NCBI GenBank assembly: GCA_919901705.1
Contig: CAKKPR010000010.1
Coordinates: forward strand, 1-7,036
DNA: 7,036 bases
Reading direction: 5' to 3'
Source: Thermodesulfovibrionales bacterium
GTDB lineage: Bacteria; Nitrospirota; Thermodesulfovibrionia; Thermodesulfovibrionales; UBA1546
How positions within the stretch are numbered: position 1 is the first letter of the stretch; every line of letters starts with the position of its first letter. Shown here piece after piece: positions 1-5,200 of this stretch. Made by a program: the position numbers and the translations under genes. The notes under the pieces are model-generated. The model was not told where the DNA came from and ran no database searches. It saw only the letters and a program-made list of their open reading frames with translations.

Positions 1-93
1 TTCATTGAGGTTCCTTTTTAATGCACTATGATAGGTCTCATCGATTTTAATAGTTGTCTGACAGTTTTGACCGGGGGCATCCTTATTCTTCAT
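1..93 (-). CDS. 5' end of unknown gene, runs off the left edge
   Basis: An open frame reads leftward from ATG (93-91) to the window edge, giving 31 residues beginning MKNKDAPGQNCQTTIKIDE. A strong Shine-Dalgarno AGGAGG (complement of 97-102) lies 3 nt before the ATG, which fixes the start. The visible part is hydrophilic, with no signal peptide, membrane segment or motif I recognise, so no function is proposed. It has the same strand as the secreted-protein gene to its right and starts about 22 bp past the GTTAAAT box of the attC-like site at 116-181. That placement is what is expected for the next gene in a cassette array. It could equally be an ordinary chromosomal gene; only the missing remainder would tell. 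Confidence 0.55.
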   Translation of the reverse strand, partial: MKNKDAPGQNCQTTIKIDETYHSALKRNLNE

Positions 94-115
94 AGTCCTC
101 CTGTCTGTACTGAGC

Positions 116-181
116 ATTTAACATCCAGGGCTAAAAGAAGTGTCGCGCATTTTGATGTCAATCTTTTAGCTCGTGTTAGGC
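116..181 (-). other. Candidate integron attC recombination site (attC1)
   Basis: Read on the minus strand, the order is: GCCTAAC (181-175, fits RYYYAAC), a 4-nt spacer, GCTAAAAGA (170-162), a 23-nt loop, TCTTTTAGC (138-130, a perfect 9-bp complement of the first arm), a 7-nt spacer, and GTTAAAT (122-116, fits GTTRRRY). This is the 1L-2L-loop-2R-1R layout of attC sites, and the total of 66 bp is within their known size range. The TAAC and GTTA ends of the outer boxes can also pair. It lies 23 bp beyond the stop of the secreted-protein gene and just before the next same-strand gene, where a cassette's attC belongs. There is no T-tract, so a terminator is less likely. Box matches and spacing are seen; recombination activity is inferred. 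Confidence 0.55.
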
Positions 182-836
182 GTAGTTTTGGGCCTGCGTA
201 ACTTCTATTTAAATAGTGAAATTTCTCCATTCTCGTCAGTTGCCAGAAGTGAAAACGCTTCTGAATCGCTCTGCCATTTTTCTATCCTTTTTAGATGAGA
301 TTCATTTGATTCGTTTTCATGTTTTTCTGGAAATGGCAAAGGTTCATACCCTCCAGATATGTACCACTTCTTAAAACGAAATGTATAAGTATTCAATATG
401 TCACCGTAATTCTTTGCTGGGGTTTGAAGAATCTGGGCTACTGGATCGTAGAAAAATTGTGTGAATGGCAGGATTATTTGGCCAACTATGTCATGCACAA
501 ATTTCTTCTTTTGTTCTATAGATAAATTATGAAACAATCCCTTTTTTACTTTAACATGAATTAAAAATTTATTACTAATCTGGTCATATTCTACTCCAAG
601 TGCCTTGACTCCATTCATGTCTTGTGTGGCATATAACAAGCCTATGTTAAGTTGAAGAAGAATATATTGCATCTGGCTAACAGATTTTATTTGGTTCAGC
701 TTTGATACTTCAATTTTGTTTTGTGCATAACCAGCAGAGTAGAAAAATAGCATAAATATTAAACTGAGTAAAAAGTATCTCGCTCTTTTCATTTAGATGT
801 CTCCTTTTATAATTCTTGCCCAAAAATTTCATTTAA
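122..836 (-). mobile_element. Candidate integron gene cassette (about 715 bp, one gene)
   Basis: The unit runs from the cleavage point G|TT of the GTTAAAT box at 837-831 to the G of the identical GTTAAAT box at 122-116. It holds one gene on the minus strand (792-205), whose start lies close to the 5' boundary and which is followed by an attC-like hairpin. One small gene, a short 5' leader and a 3' attC in the same orientation is the standard cassette plan. Both junctions share GTTAAATG, as expected if neighbouring cassettes begin alike. No integron integrase is present in the window, so this would be a cassette cluster without a visible integrase, or the edge of a larger integron lying to the left. 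Confidence 0.45.
205..792 (-). CDS. Secreted protein of unknown function with Sec signal peptide
   Basis: The product has 195 residues. The N-terminus has a basic n-region (KRAR, 2-5), a hydrophobic core (about 6-20) and a likely signal peptidase I site after GYA (21-23), leaving a mature protein of about 172 residues starting QNKIEVSK. The mature part has no cysteine and no further membrane segment, so it is probably a soluble periplasmic or exported protein and not a lipoprotein. The C-terminal third (about 150-195) is rich in E, K, N and S. The start is ATG at 792-790 with Shine-Dalgarno AAGGAG (complement of 801-806) 8 nt upstream; the stop is TAG at 207-205. Base composition looks more AT-rich than the metabolic genes to the right, consistent with separate origin. 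I recognise no family. Its position between two attC-like hairpins suggests a cassette cargo gene. Confidence 0.8.
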   Translation of the reverse strand: MKRARYFLLSLIFMLFFYSAGYAQNKIEVSKLNQIKSVSQMQYILLQLNIGLLYATQDMNGVKALGVEYDQISNKFLIHVKVKKGLFHNLSIEQKKKFVHDIVGQIILPFTQFFYDPVAQILQTPAKNYGDILNTYTFRFKKWYISGGYEPLPFPEKHENESNESHLKRIEKWQSDSEAFSLLATDENGEISLFK

Positions 837-920
837 CTTGTTCATATCCGTAGTTATTGCGTATACACCGCCAAAATGGGGAGATAGACGCAATGCAAAC
901 TGGCGGAAATCCTGTTAATC
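831..920 (-). other. Candidate second attC or attI-like site (imperfect long hairpin)
   Basis: A 7-bp perfect inverted repeat, ATTGCGT (856-862) and ACGCAAT (888-894), brackets a 25-nt loop. Outward the pairing continues: AGTT 852-855 with AACT 898-901 (three extra bases 895-897), TCCG 847-850 with CGGA 904-907, and TTAAC 833-837 with GTTAA 914-918. Read on the minus strand, the extra bases are concentrated on the first arm, as known for attC sites. The final box is GTTAAAT (837-831), identical to that of attC1. The first box, GATTAAC (920-914), misses the RYYYAAC pattern by one base. An alternative stem CCGCCA/TGGCGG (868-873 with 901-906) competes with this fold. It may be an attC, or an attI-like site at the promoter end of the array. 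Confidence 0.35.
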
Positions 921-958
921 TCCTTTTGTTTTAAGTTTTATCAAGTTTTGCCTGTGTA

Positions 959-987
959 ATTATTGATTAAAACCCTTTTATTGTCAA
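959..987 (-). promoter_or_regulatory. Sigma70-type promoter reading left into the cassette region
   Basis: On the minus strand there is a perfect -35 TTGACA (987-982), a 17-nt spacer, and -10 AATAAT (964-959, 5 of 6 matches). Transcription would start near 952 and cross the hairpin at 831-920 before reaching the secreted-protein gene at 792. No other gene lies in between, so this is the likely promoter for the leftward genes, comparable in position to an integron cassette promoter. It lies 8 bp left of MITE copy 1. Confidence 0.6.
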
Positions 988-994
988 GACGTGT

Positions 995-1144
995 CAGGCT
1001 GATGAAAAACCAATCGTATGTTATTGCGAGGAGTCCCGAAAGCCTTCGGGATGACGAAGCAATCTCTAACCCATTGATTTTATTAAAGGCGAGATTGCCG
1101 CGCTTCGCTCGCAATGACAGAAAAAAGAGTTTTTCAACAGCCTG
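995..1144. repeat. MITE-like palindromic repeat, family A, copy 1
   Basis: The ends are inverted repeats: CAGGCTGATGAAAAAC (995-1010) and GTTTTTCAACAGCCTG (1129-1144) match 15 of 16 when one is complemented. GTGT flanks both sides (991-994, 1145-1148), a possible 4-bp target duplication. Inside, ATTGCGAG (1023-1030) pairs with CTCGCAAT (1108-1115), and GCAATCTC (1059-1066) pairs with GAGATTGC (1091-1098). A perfect hairpin TCCCGAA/TTCGGGA (1034-1040, 1045-1051) sits on the left arm. There is no coding capacity. A related copy occurs at 5201-5402 in the same orientation. This type of ATTGCGAGGAG...GCAATCTC repeat is familiar to me from genomes of this general style. It would be mobilised, if at all, by a transposase encoded elsewhere. 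Confidence 0.8.
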
Positions 1145-1151
1145 GTGTGTC

Positions 1152-1180
1152 TTGTGCTTTTAAGTGGACATTAGTATCAT
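1152..1180 (+). promoter_or_regulatory. Candidate promoter of the ABC exporter operon
   Basis: TTGTGC (1152-1157, 3 of 6), a 17-nt spacer and TATCAT (1175-1180, 5 of 6) precede the ATPase gene. The -10 box ends only 8 nt before the ATG, so the predicted transcript begins at or within a few bases of the start codon. The -35 match is weak; spacing and the -10 box carry the call. Confidence 0.4.
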
Positions 1181-1188
1181 AAGACTAA

Positions 1189-2169
1189 ATGCCGATAATT
1201 AAAGTTGAAAATTTAATCAAGAAATTTGGAAATGTCACAGCTGTAAATGACGTATCCTTTAACGTCGAAGAGGGCACTATATTCGGTTTTCTCGGGCCTA
1301 ATGGAGCTGGGAAGACTACAACGATAAACATACTCTGCGCTTTGCTTTCGCCGACTTCAGGAAGGGCATTCATAGACGGGCATGATTGCGCAAAAGAATC
1401 AGCGTTGGTGAGAAAATCCATCGGCATAGTCTTTCAGGACACAACACTGGACAAAGACCTCACGGCAGAGGAGAATCTGATATTCCATGCATACCTTTAT
1501 AATGTTGAAAAGAGCGAGCGTCAAAAAAGGGTTGATGATGCACTGAAATTTGTTGACCTGTTCAGCAGGAAAGATGACCTTGTGAAGAAATTCTCGGGTG
1601 GCATGAAACGGAAGCTTGAGGTTGCGAGGGGTTTGATACACAGGCCTAAAGTACTTTTTCTTGATGAGCCTACATTAGGGCTTGACCCTCAAAGCAGGAC
1701 GAACCTATGGGAATTTATAATAGAGCTTCCTAAAAAGCACAATGTAACAATTTTTATGACAACGCATTATATGGAAGAGGCAGAGGTCTGTAACGATATA
1801 GCCATCATAGACAATGGAAAGATTATCGCGAGCGGCAGTCCCGCAGAACTTAAAAAAATAGTGGGCGGTGATGTCATATATCTGAAGACAAAGGATAATC
1901 TAAAGGCAGTGGATGAGGTTAAAAAAGTCTTGAATGTTGATGCCTCGGTGAAGGACGGAGAGATTTTTATATCCACGATAAAAGGAGATGCATGCATACC
2001 CGAACTCATAAGAACGCTCGGAGACAGCGTCTTGTCTGTAAGGCTTCAGAGGCCGACTCTGAATGATGTTTTTTTAAAGCTGACAGGGAAGGAAATAAGA
2101 GAAGAGGGCGGCTCAGGTTCGGATACGATAAAGGAAGATGTCAGGGCGTACAGAAGGAGGCATAGTTGA
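1189..2169 (+). CDS. ABC-2 type exporter, ATP-binding subunit (DrrA-like)
   Basis: The 326-residue nucleotide-binding subunit powers export together with the permease at 2360-3124, acting on the inner face of the cytoplasmic membrane. Visible motifs are Walker A GPNGAGKTT (36-44), Q-loop Q83, signature SGGMK (136-140), Walker B VLFLDE (155-160, catalytic Glu160), D-loop GLDP (164-167) and switch His193. The C-terminal part (about 220-300), ending RPTLNDVFLKLTGKEI, is typical of the DrrA/daunorubicin-resistance and antibiotic or lipid exporter group, and is followed by a charged 25-residue tail. The start is ATG 1189: an in-frame TAA (1186-1188) directly precedes it and excludes extension. No Shine-Dalgarno is visible, so translation is probably leaderless or weak. 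AGGAGG near its own 3' end (2155-2160) serves the next frame. The substrate cannot be told from sequence. Confidence 0.93.
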   Translation: MPIIKVENLIKKFGNVTAVNDVSFNVEEGTIFGFLGPNGAGKTTTINILCALLSPTSGRAFIDGHDCAKESALVRKSIGIVFQDTTLDKDLTAEENLIFHAYLYNVEKSERQKRVDDALKFVDLFSRKDDLVKKFSGGMKRKLEVARGLIHRPKVLFLDEPTLGLDPQSRTNLWEFIIELPKKHNVTIFMTTHYMEEAEVCNDIAIIDNGKIIASGSPAELKKIVGGDVIYLKTKDNLKAVDEVKKVLNVDASVKDGEIFISTIKGDACIPELIRTLGDSVLSVRLQRPTLNDVFLKLTGKEIREEGGSGSDTIKEDVRAYRRRHS

Positions 2170-2384
2170 AGTTGAATATGATGATTATTGACAGGGCAAA
2201 GCATTCTCGCTCATTCTCGGTCGCCAAAGCGCCCTCCGAGGATTTTGCCTCTCGACCCCCCTTAAATTCCCCCCTTGGTAAGGGGGGACACAGAGGGGTG
2301 GACTATCGTCAAAATAAACCGCTCGAATACCATGCCCTGTCGATGGAAGGTTTGCATTTATGGAATTTAATGCTATATATGTGA
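2166..2384 (+). CDS. Short frame through the insert; possible disrupted permease start
   Basis: A 72-codon frame starts at TTG 2166, five bases after a perfect AGGAGG (2155-2160), overlaps the ATPase stop by 4 bp (TTGA), crosses the whole inserted element without a stop, and ends at TGA 2382-2384, just inside the permease gene. The first eight codons (MKLNMMII) precede the element. The rest is translated repeat, including RPPLNSPLGKGGHRGV, a peptide that commonly arises from this DNA repeat and is not a conserved protein. Deleting 2190-2341 would put this start in frame with the permease. It is best seen as the stranded original translation start; a ribosome using it would terminate near the permease ATG and could couple the two genes. 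Confidence 0.3.
   Translation: MKLNMMIIDRAKHSRSFSVAKAPSEDFASRPPLNSPLGKGGHRGVDYRQNKPLEYHALSMEGLHLWNLMLYM
2190..2341. mobile_element. MITE-like element, family B, inserted in the ABC operon
   Basis: The ends are inverted repeats: 2190-2206 (GACAGGGCAAAGCATTC) and the complement of 2325-2341 (GACAGGGCATGGTATTC) agree at 14 of 17 positions. The 152-bp interior holds a perfect hairpin, CCCCCCTT (2269-2276), loop GGT, AAGGGGGG (2280-2287), nested between ACCCC (2255-2259) and GGGGT (2295-2299). There is also a short direct repeat CATTCTCG (2202-2209, 2212-2219). No target duplication is evident and there is no transposase. The C/G hairpin is of a kind known as a dispersed repeat in many bacteria. 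It lacks a following T-run, so it is not a classical terminator, though it could slow polymerase or protect mRNA ends. Confidence 0.7.
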
Positions 2385-3124
2385 TTGTTGCAAGGGAATT
2401 CAAAAAGTTTGTAAGGGAAAAGTCGAGGCTTATCTCTGCAATAGCAAGGCCGTTGGTCTGGCTGTTCCTTGTTGGGGCAGGCATGTCCAGGCTTGTGGCC
2501 CCTGTGGGCGGGGTCTCATATATGCAGTTCATCTTTCCCGGTATTCTGGGCATGACAATTCTTTTTAGCTCGATGTTTTCATCCATCTCGATTATCTGGG
2601 ATAAGGAGTTTGGTTTCATGAAGGAGATTCTGGTTGCGCCGGTGTCAAGGTTTTCAATTGTAATCGGTAAGGCATTAAGCGGGACAATCATTTCAACTAT
2701 TCAGGCTGTTATTGTGCTTGCGCTCTTTCCTTTTCTGGGGCTGAAACTGGGAATATTAAATATCATAGGCGTTATTCTGATATGCACTACCGTATCTTTT
2801 TCAATATCTGCCTTCGGGATTGTGCTTGCAACTTTTTATGAAAGCTACGAAAGTTTCAGCGTAATAATGAACTTTATAATTATGCCGATGTTTTTCCTTT
2901 CCGGCGCGATGTACCCCGTGAAGCTCCTGCCCGAGATTCTAAAGTTTGTTGCAAAGTTAAATCCTCTCACTTACGGCGTGGATGCCTTGAAACATGTAAT
3001 ATCTCCACTCGCAACCGGGCCCATGAGCCCTGATTTCAATGTGTTTGTTGATATAGGAGTTATAATCGCTATGTCTGTAGTCTTTGTTCTTATCGGGGGA
3101 AAGGCATTTGAGAGAAAAGGGTAA
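2360..3124 (+). CDS. ABC-2 type exporter, permease subunit (DrrB-like)
   Basis: The 254-residue membrane subunit pairs with the upstream ATPase. Six likely membrane segments lie at about 30-45, 58-79, 106-127, 131-156, 166-187 and 229-249, the usual ABC-2 plan. Family features are the N-terminal amphipathic stretch AREFKKFVREKSR (11-23), the cytoplasmic DKEFGFMKEILVAPVSR (81-97) that follows TM2 and resembles the coupling region, and NPLTYGVDALK (201-211) before the last helix. Length is normal for the family. The chosen start, ATG 2360, has a moderate Shine-Dalgarno GGAAGG (2345-2350) 9 nt upstream, and its MEFNAIYVIVAREF matches the way such proteins usually begin. The gap to the ATPase gene is 190 bp, mostly the inserted element; without it the gap would be 38 bp. 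No clear terminator follows. Confidence 0.92.
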   Translation: MEFNAIYVIVAREFKKFVREKSRLISAIARPLVWLFLVGAGMSRLVAPVGGVSYMQFIFPGILGMTILFSSMFSSISIIWDKEFGFMKEILVAPVSRFSIVIGKALSGTIISTIQAVIVLALFPFLGLKLGILNIIGVILICTTVSFSISAFGIVLATFYESYESFSVIMNFIIMPMFFLSGAMYPVKLLPEILKFVAKLNPLTYGVDALKHVISPLATGPMSPDFNVFVDIGVIIAMSVVFVLIGGKAFERKG

Positions 3125-3190
3125 TCGGCAAAGTATTTGTGATGTCTTCCTATTACTTCCAATCAAGGCTAATATGAGCTTGTTGAAGTT

Positions 3191-3266
3191 TGGCTCCCGG
3201 GGAGGGATTCGAACCCCCGACAGGGTGGTTAACAGCCACCTGCTCTGCCAGCTGAGCTACCCGGGA
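3191..3266 (-). tRNA. tRNA-Asn (anticodon GTT)
   Basis: The complement folds as a complete 76-nt cloverleaf. The acceptor is TCCCGGG (3266-3260) with CCCGGGA (3201-3195), the D-stem GCTC/GAGC, and the anticodon stem GGTGG/CCACC around loop CTGTTAA (3235-3229) with anticodon GTT at 3233-3231. The variable loop has 5 nt, and the T-stem GGGGG/CCCTC (one G-U pair) encloses TTCGAAT. The discriminator is G and CCA is encoded (3193-3191). It reads asparagine codons AAC/AAU; G34 is a likely queuosine site. It is convergent with the ABC operon and divergent from transketolase. Confidence 0.97.
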
Positions 3267-3288
3267 ATTTCTCAGATAGAAGGCTTTT

Positions 3289-3319
3289 ATTATACACCAA
3301 GAAAGTGCTTGCCTGTCAA
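3289..3319 (-). promoter_or_regulatory. Promoter of tRNA-Asn
   Basis: On the minus strand, consensus TTGACA (3319-3314) and consensus TATAAT (3294-3289) are separated by 19 nt, slightly longer than the optimal 17. The start would be near 3282, giving a leader of about 15 nt before the mature tRNA 5' end at 3266. The spacer overlaps the upstream region of the divergent transketolase gene. Confidence 0.65.
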
Positions 3320-3364
3320 ACTTTCCATTAATAAATAAACTTGATAGAATAAGGGGAACATAAT

Positions 3365-5197
3365 ATGGCTGACAAAGAAAAACTGGAAAAAATAGCAAAA
3401 CTTACCAGATACTTCATTCTTGTTTCAACTACAGAAGCAGGTTCAGGACATCCCACATCTTCCCTTTCAGCAACTGATTTAATGACATGCCTGATGTTCA
3501 GCGGGATTTTTAGGTTTAACACGGAACAGCCGGAGCACCCCAATAATGACCGCATTATTTTTTCCAAGGGGCATGCCTCGCCGTTGCTTTATGCATTGTG
3601 GGCAGCAGGAGGAAAAATTACTGAAGAGGAATTGCTGTCCCTGAGAAAATTCAACAGTCATTTGGAAGGCCATGCAACTACAGCCTTTAAGTATGCCGAA
3701 GTCTCCACCGGCTCTCTGGGGCAGGGGCTTTCCATAGGCCTTGGGATGGCCTTGAATGCAAAGTACATTGACAAACTACCTTACAAAACTTATGTGCTTC
3801 TGGGAGACAGCGAGATGTCGGAAGGTTCCCAATGGGAGGCAATGCAGATAGCAGCGCACTATAAGCTTAACAATCTTGTTGGAATTATTGATGTGAACCG
3901 TCTGGGCCAGAGAGGGGAGACTATGTACGGGCATGATATAAATGCCTATGAAAAACGCATTTCCTCTTTTGGCTGGGAGACCATTGTGATAGATGGCCAC
4001 AATGTTGATGAAATTCTTGGCGCTTACGAAAAAGCATCTCATGTTAATGACAGGCCCGTGATGATTATCGCTAAGACCATTAAGGGGAAAGGGGTTTCAT
4101 TTATCGAAGATAAAAATGGCTGGCACGGCAAGGCGCTTAACAAGGAACAGCTTGAACAGGCGCTTAAAGAAATGGGAGAGATAGATAAAGCAGTGCGCGG
4201 AGATATGGCAAAGCCCGAAGATCTGAAACCTGAAATACGCACTCCTCAGGCAACCCAAAAGATTCTCTATCTTGCTGATACACCTGTTGCAACCCGAAAG
4301 GCCTATGGAAATGCAATTGCAAGAATCTTTCCCAAATATCCGGACATCGTAGTTCTGGATGCAGAGGTAAGCAATTCAACGCATGCCGATATATTCAGGG
4401 AGAAATACCCCGAGCGTTTTTTTGAGATGTATATTGCAGAGCAGAATATGGTTGGCGCTGCTCTTGGGTTATCACGGCGCAACAAAATTCCGTTCACTTC
4501 GACCTTTGCTGCATTTTTCACGCGTGCCTTTGACCAGATAAGGATGGGCCGGTATTCAAATGCCAACATAAAATTCATAGGCTCTCATGCAGGAGTATCA
4601 ATAGGTGAAGACGGCGCTTCACAGATGGGGCTTGAAGACATAGCCATGTTCAGAACGATACTGAACAGTGTTGTTTTGTATCCCTCTGATGCAGTGTCAG
4701 CGGAAAAACTGACTGAAGAGGCAGCCAGGCATAAGGGAATGGTATACATTCGCACCACAAGAAATGCTACGCCGATTATCTATAAGACAAATGAGGAATT
4801 CCCGATTGGCGGAAGCAAGGTATTAAAACAGAGCGATAAGGACGTTATCACAGTTGTTGGAGCAGGCATAACAGTTCATGAAGCATTGGGCGCATATGAA
4901 GAACTGAAGAAAGAAGGAATTTTCATTCGCATAATTGATCTTTACAGCATCAAGCCTGCAGATATGACTAATCTCAGAAAGGCGGCAAATATTACTCAGG
5001 CGATAATCACCGTTGAAGACCATTTTGCAGAAGGCGGTATAGGAGAAGCAGTAAGGAGCCTGATGGCTGATGTTGATGTGCCTGTCCATTCGCTCTCGGT
5101 GCAAAAGATGCCCAGAAGCGGAAAGCCGGGAGAGCTTCTTGATTACGAGGAAATATCAAGAAGTGCAATTATTAAAAAAGTGCGGGAACTTTTGTAA
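3365..5197 (+). CDS. tkt: Transketolase, full-length single-chain form
   Basis: The 610-residue ThDP enzyme moves two-carbon ketol units between sugar phosphates in the cytosol (xylulose-5-P with ribose-5-P or erythrose-4-P). The order is a ThDP/PP domain (about 1-275), a Pyr domain (about 305-470) and a C-terminal domain (about 485-610). Visible residues are GSGHP (26-30, His29), SKGHAS (67-72, His70), GSLGQG (116-121), the metal/ThDP motif starting GDSEMSEG (147-154) and ending at Asn178, WHGK (253-256), catalytic Glu359 in IAEQN, FFTRAFDQIR (384-393), His408 and Arg463. The length and the sequence around NRLGQ (178-182) resemble animal-type transketolases (about 620 aa) more than E. coli TktA (663 aa). 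The third motif position is Ser instead of the usual Gly. Start ATG 3365 has AAGGGG (3351-3356) 8 nt upstream. Stop TAA is 5195-5197, 3 bp before a repeat. Confidence 0.95.
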   Translation: MADKEKLEKIAKLTRYFILVSTTEAGSGHPTSSLSATDLMTCLMFSGIFRFNTEQPEHPNNDRIIFSKGHASPLLYALWAAGGKITEEELLSLRKFNSHLEGHATTAFKYAEVSTGSLGQGLSIGLGMALNAKYIDKLPYKTYVLLGDSEMSEGSQWEAMQIAAHYKLNNLVGIIDVNRLGQRGETMYGHDINAYEKRISSFGWETIVIDGHNVDEILGAYEKASHVNDRPVMIIAKTIKGKGVSFIEDKNGWHGKALNKEQLEQALKEMGEIDKAVRGDMAKPEDLKPEIRTPQATQKILYLADTPVATRKAYGNAIARIFPKYPDIVVLDAEVSNSTHADIFREKYPERFFEMYIAEQNMVGAALGLSRRNKIPFTSTFAAFFTRAFDQIRMGRYSNANIKFIGSHAGVSIGEDGASQMGLEDIAMFRTILNSVVLYPSDAVSAEKLTEEAARHKGMVYIRTTRNATPIIYKTNEEFPIGGSKVLKQSDKDVITVVGAGITVHEALGAYEELKKEGIFIRIIDLYSIKPADMTNLRKAANITQAIITVEDHFAEGGIGEAVRSLMADVDVPVHSLSVQKMPRSGKPGELLDYEEISRSAIIKKVRELL

Positions 5198-5200
5198 ATT

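Noticed and set aside
156..161. Perfect TTGACA on the minus strand upstream of the gene starting at 93
   Set aside because: At 17-nt spacing the -10 region reads TCTTTT, a poor match; the hexamer lies in the attC-like loop and may be chance.
810..914. 35-codon minus-strand open stretch (QDFRQFALRLSPHFGGVY...) ahead of the secreted-protein gene
   Set aside because: It follows an in-frame TAA and has no good start codon with a Shine-Dalgarno; the stretch is explained by the 831-920 hairpin. A gene remnant cannot be excluded.
2255..2299. Rho-independent terminator between the exporter genes
   Set aside because: The CCCCCC/GGGGGG hairpin has no following T-run on either strand and belongs to a dispersed repeat element.
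3322..3350. TTTCCA, 17 nt, TAGAAT as a promoter for transketolase
   Set aside because: Transcription would start near 3357, after the AAGGGG Shine-Dalgarno at 3351-3356, so the message would lack it. I see no convincing alternative promoter in the gap.
3153..3398. Minus-strand frame containing VAQLAEQVAVNHPVGGSNPSPGAK, and plus-strand frame 3084-3338 containing GGIRTPDRVV
   Set aside because: Both are translations of the tRNA-Asn gene; such peptides are well-known annotation artefacts of tRNA sequence.
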